This document shows positions 61,420 through 64,000 of a stretch of DNA of 64,000 nt, piece after piece. This DNA comes from Silene latifolia (taxonomy: Eukaryota; Streptophyta; Magnoliopsida; Caryophyllales; Caryophyllaceae), in the NCBI RefSeq assembly GCF_048544455.1, contig NC_133537.1, positions 306,503,738 to 306,567,737 of the forward strand. The letters run 5' to 3'. The position numbers and the translations under genes were made by a program. Position 1 is the first letter of the stretch. Each line of letters starts with the position of its first letter. The notes beneath the pieces are model-generated. The model saw only the letters and a list, made by a program, of their open reading frames with translations, did no database searches and had not been told where the DNA came from.

Positions 61420-61850
61420 ATAAGCAACCAATGTTATAGTAACTTCACCTATAACCTTAACATCAACCATTCAATGTTATAATAACCCTAACCATAACAT
61501 AAACTCTGGATGCGAGGTTGTAGTAACCTCGGCTATAACTTCAACATATATAACTTGAAGTTATACATACCTCAACTATAACCTTGACACGAAACCAAAG
61601 TTATACTAGCATTAACCATAACCTTGAGCCATAAATCTCAGGGTTACATTAGTTACAGCAATAACCTTGACTCGCACTTCAATGTTATAGTAGGTTCAGC
61701 TATACCTTGATTCATATTTCCAAGGTTATACCTGTTTCAGCCATAACTAGAGTAACTACCCAAAGTTGTATTAACTTTAGCTATAACACTTGAATCATCA
61801 TCAAGGTTACACTAGCTTTAGCTATAACTTTGGAGAGAACTCTTGGCCGC
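61420..61850. repeat. Second array of short inverted repeats
   Basis: About ten imperfect units built on aaggttatactagctt and ctataaccttga, many able to fold (e.g. atgttat/ataacat, gaggtt/aacctc, ataactt/aagttat). It lies in the same LTR. Confidence 0.75.
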
Positions 61851-62871
61851 CTATCATGCCGCCACTAGGGTTTGATTCGAAAACCCTAATTACGCTCATG
61901 ACACCCATAATAAACATGTAAACAACATACGATTTATAATTAATGCATTGAAACATATACAAACATGAGAAAACATAATTAACATGATAATAAACAATCA
62001 AACATGCACTAATCATACAAAACATTCATTAAATCATATTAATTACATCAATTGGCATAAACACAATTAAAAGAAAACACCTAGTTACCTTTTTAGCAAT
62101 TAATGATGCGAAATAAGAATGAGAACTCCATAAAATATACGACCAACAAAACCTTGTCTCCAACACGTGTCCACGTCCCAAAAACTGACTTTAAAGAAAG
62201 GCACAACTCGAAACCCTTGAAAACGTCACGAAAGACTCTTCTTCTTCTTTACCCATTAAAATAAGAGACCATAAAGGTAGGTATAAAGGTCCATACAAAT
62301 AATCCTCATAAAAATATTTGGAGACGAATATGTTGTAAAGATAAGAGCAAAGATTGTGAAAATATAATTTGTGTATGAGTTTGGAGGAAGGAAAGATATT
62401 CAACAATGGAGTCAAAGGGAGAAAAGAAGAACAAAAGAGAGAAATAGAGGAGGGATGCCGTGCGGCACTTCACGGGAAACCAAATAGAGCAGCTTGCCTG
62501 CTAGGTTATGTTTCACGCGAAAGAAAAAGGATTGACCTAGTTGCTTGCTAGGTTAATTCTATTTATAAGAAGATTAACTAATGGGCTTTGAGTCCATTAG
62601 CACATACAATGGATTATCTGATTACAAATCAGGTTGGACCATATTAAAACGTAAGGAGAGCTTATATTAGAAAAGTAGTTATTAAATTAAAATAATAAAA
62701 TTGTGCACGGACATTTTAACCCTATCAAAAGTAGTCCAAAACGTGAAATAATAAAATAGAGAACGAAGGCGATAAATATAAATATTCAAAATACATTATT
62801 AAATCTCGAAATAATTAATTTAATAAAATACTTATATAATATAATATTATTATAAAATACGGGGTGTTACA

Positions 62872-64000
62872 ATCCAACCCCCTAAAAAGAAGTTTCGTCC
62901 TCGAAACTTGAATTTCAAAGATAAGATCAAAAGAAAGTAAGAATTACAAGTGATCATCAACAAATGTCATCTCGAAATCCTAATCGCTGCGCACTCTGAC
63001 CCTTATCCAAACTCATACCAAAGAAAGATATCTCAAATCCTCGATGTTATTATCATCTTTACATACTCTACAATCTCAAGTGTTACATCAAACTCATACC
63101 ATCGAAGTCCATAAACATCATTAAGCCAACATCAATCCTCTTATTTCAAACACTCGTCCAACTACCATTAACCATAATTAAACAACATATACGACCTCTC
63201 AAAATCTGTATATATAAATTTATTTCTATTACTTCAAGTCCACATAACCTTTAACAAACACTCCAATTCTAATTTACCAATCACCACAAGATCTGGCATT
63301 AACCAAAACCCCAGACCAATAATCTCTAAATAAAGAACATCTTTCGAATGAGAAAACTATTTCAGTCACGAGTGCCATTAAAATTATTGCTACCATATAA
63401 TCCTCAAAGCCAGTGGTGCTCACTACCACCCACAACTCTTAACCTCAAAAAGGCTTCAACAAATCTCGATGATTTCTCGATATATATCTAGTATTCAAAG
63501 TCATCAATCTCAAACCTCAAACTGTGACTAAACTGTCAAAAATCCTATCCAACCTCAATCTCATGACAAAATCATTTGTCGCACTCACAAGACCTAAATA
63601 TTTCCTTTGAACACTCATGATCACGGCATTACTATGCACCAACAATCATACACCATATATTAAGCTAGTACCTATTGTACCACAACACACTTATCCACTG
63701 ATAACGCAATTCCATCATCGCTCTTAAAATGATATCACCGTACAAATCTTATCATCTGTGTCCATATAACAACAAACTTATAACCTCAATTTTTAGTTAT
63801 AGTTTACTATCCATGAATATCATCTCACATCACAAATCCACCACAAGACTGTATGAATCTATGTCCTTCAATTAATCACTCATACTCTTAAGGAAACACT
63901 TTATCTCATATAGAAAACAAACATCTATATAACCTCAATATAATAACCCCCTCAAGCCTTCTTAGCTCAATATAATTAAGACCTTTAATACTCCTTCTCC
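62872..64000 (-). mobile_element. Internal 3' region of the minus-strand Ty3 element
   Basis: The pol C-terminal end and PPT lie at 62872-62925. Beyond that no open frame of note is seen up to the window edge, so this is probably a long 3' UTR or decayed pol. Confidence 0.55.

Larger units (their letters stand above)
60320..62871 (-). mobile_element. Ty3-type 3' LTR on the minus strand
   Basis: On the minus strand it starts TGTAACACCCCG at 62871 and runs to about TTGTTACGCA at 60320 (2.55 kb). Immediately before it (62872-62925) are the PPT (aggggg) and the conserved pol-end words TTTCGAGGACGAAACTTC. TSD cannot be tested because the other LTR is beyond the window. Confidence 0.75.

Overview
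This window is repeat-rich nuclear DNA of a flowering plant, most likely a eudicot. The evidence is a Ty3/Athila retrotransposon, an Angela/BARE-like Ty1/copia element, a Cassandra-type 5S-bearing LTR, MULEs with FAR1 and plant-mobile-domain genes, a plant tRNA-Phe, plastid psaA/psaB DNA in the nucleus, and a spliced gene with plant-type introns. I cannot name the species. Almost everything is transposon-derived. One host protein gene looks intact (40504-44313, + strand, six exons).

Layout. 1-8660: LINE fragment, Helitron-like element, a MITE nested inside a Stowaway-like MITE, a 120-bp TA microsatellite, a TIR element family, a plastid insertion (psaB/psaA) ending beside a perfect 124-bp palindrome, a minus-strand Ty3 gag plus LTR, and an RTE LINE 3' end. 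8661-29702: a 21-kb Athila-type element (5-bp TSD attgt) with decayed gag-pol and a third ORF. It is split at 19712-28483 by a young copia element (TSD aatcc; two 969-bp LTRs differing at about three positions). 29703-35430: a decayed MULE-like unit with a plant-mobile-domain gene (+) converging on a small ORF and a MULE transposase (-), flanked by arrays of quasi-palindromic repeats. 35804-40188: a second MULE with 100-bp TIRs, a 9-bp TSD and a multi-exon FAR1-type transposase gene, ending about 315 bp upstream of the host gene.

44300-55000: two tRNA-type SINEs with TSDs, a hAT element with an 8-bp TSD, and two diverged copies of a LINE RNase H plus Harbinger-type tail. Comparing the copies exposes a 3.8-kb insertion that starts with a Helitron-like terminus and holds a broken gene fragment. 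This region also has a Ty3-type LTR with TCGATCGA sub-repeats and a tRNA-Phe gene. 55070-57973 is a solo LTR (TSD gcatt). A Cassandra LTR follows near 58.6-58.9 kb. From 60320 to the end lies a minus-strand Ty3 LTR and internal DNA; the LTR carries a series of short hairpins with a constant loop and changing stems.

How the parts relate: the transposon genes are almost all dead, many through in-frame stops that look like C-to-T or G-to-A changes, as expected of methylated repeats. The most unusual structures are several unrelated arrays of short palindromes inside LTRs and MULE ends, and the Athila third ORF, which looks like a separate transcription unit with its own leader intron.
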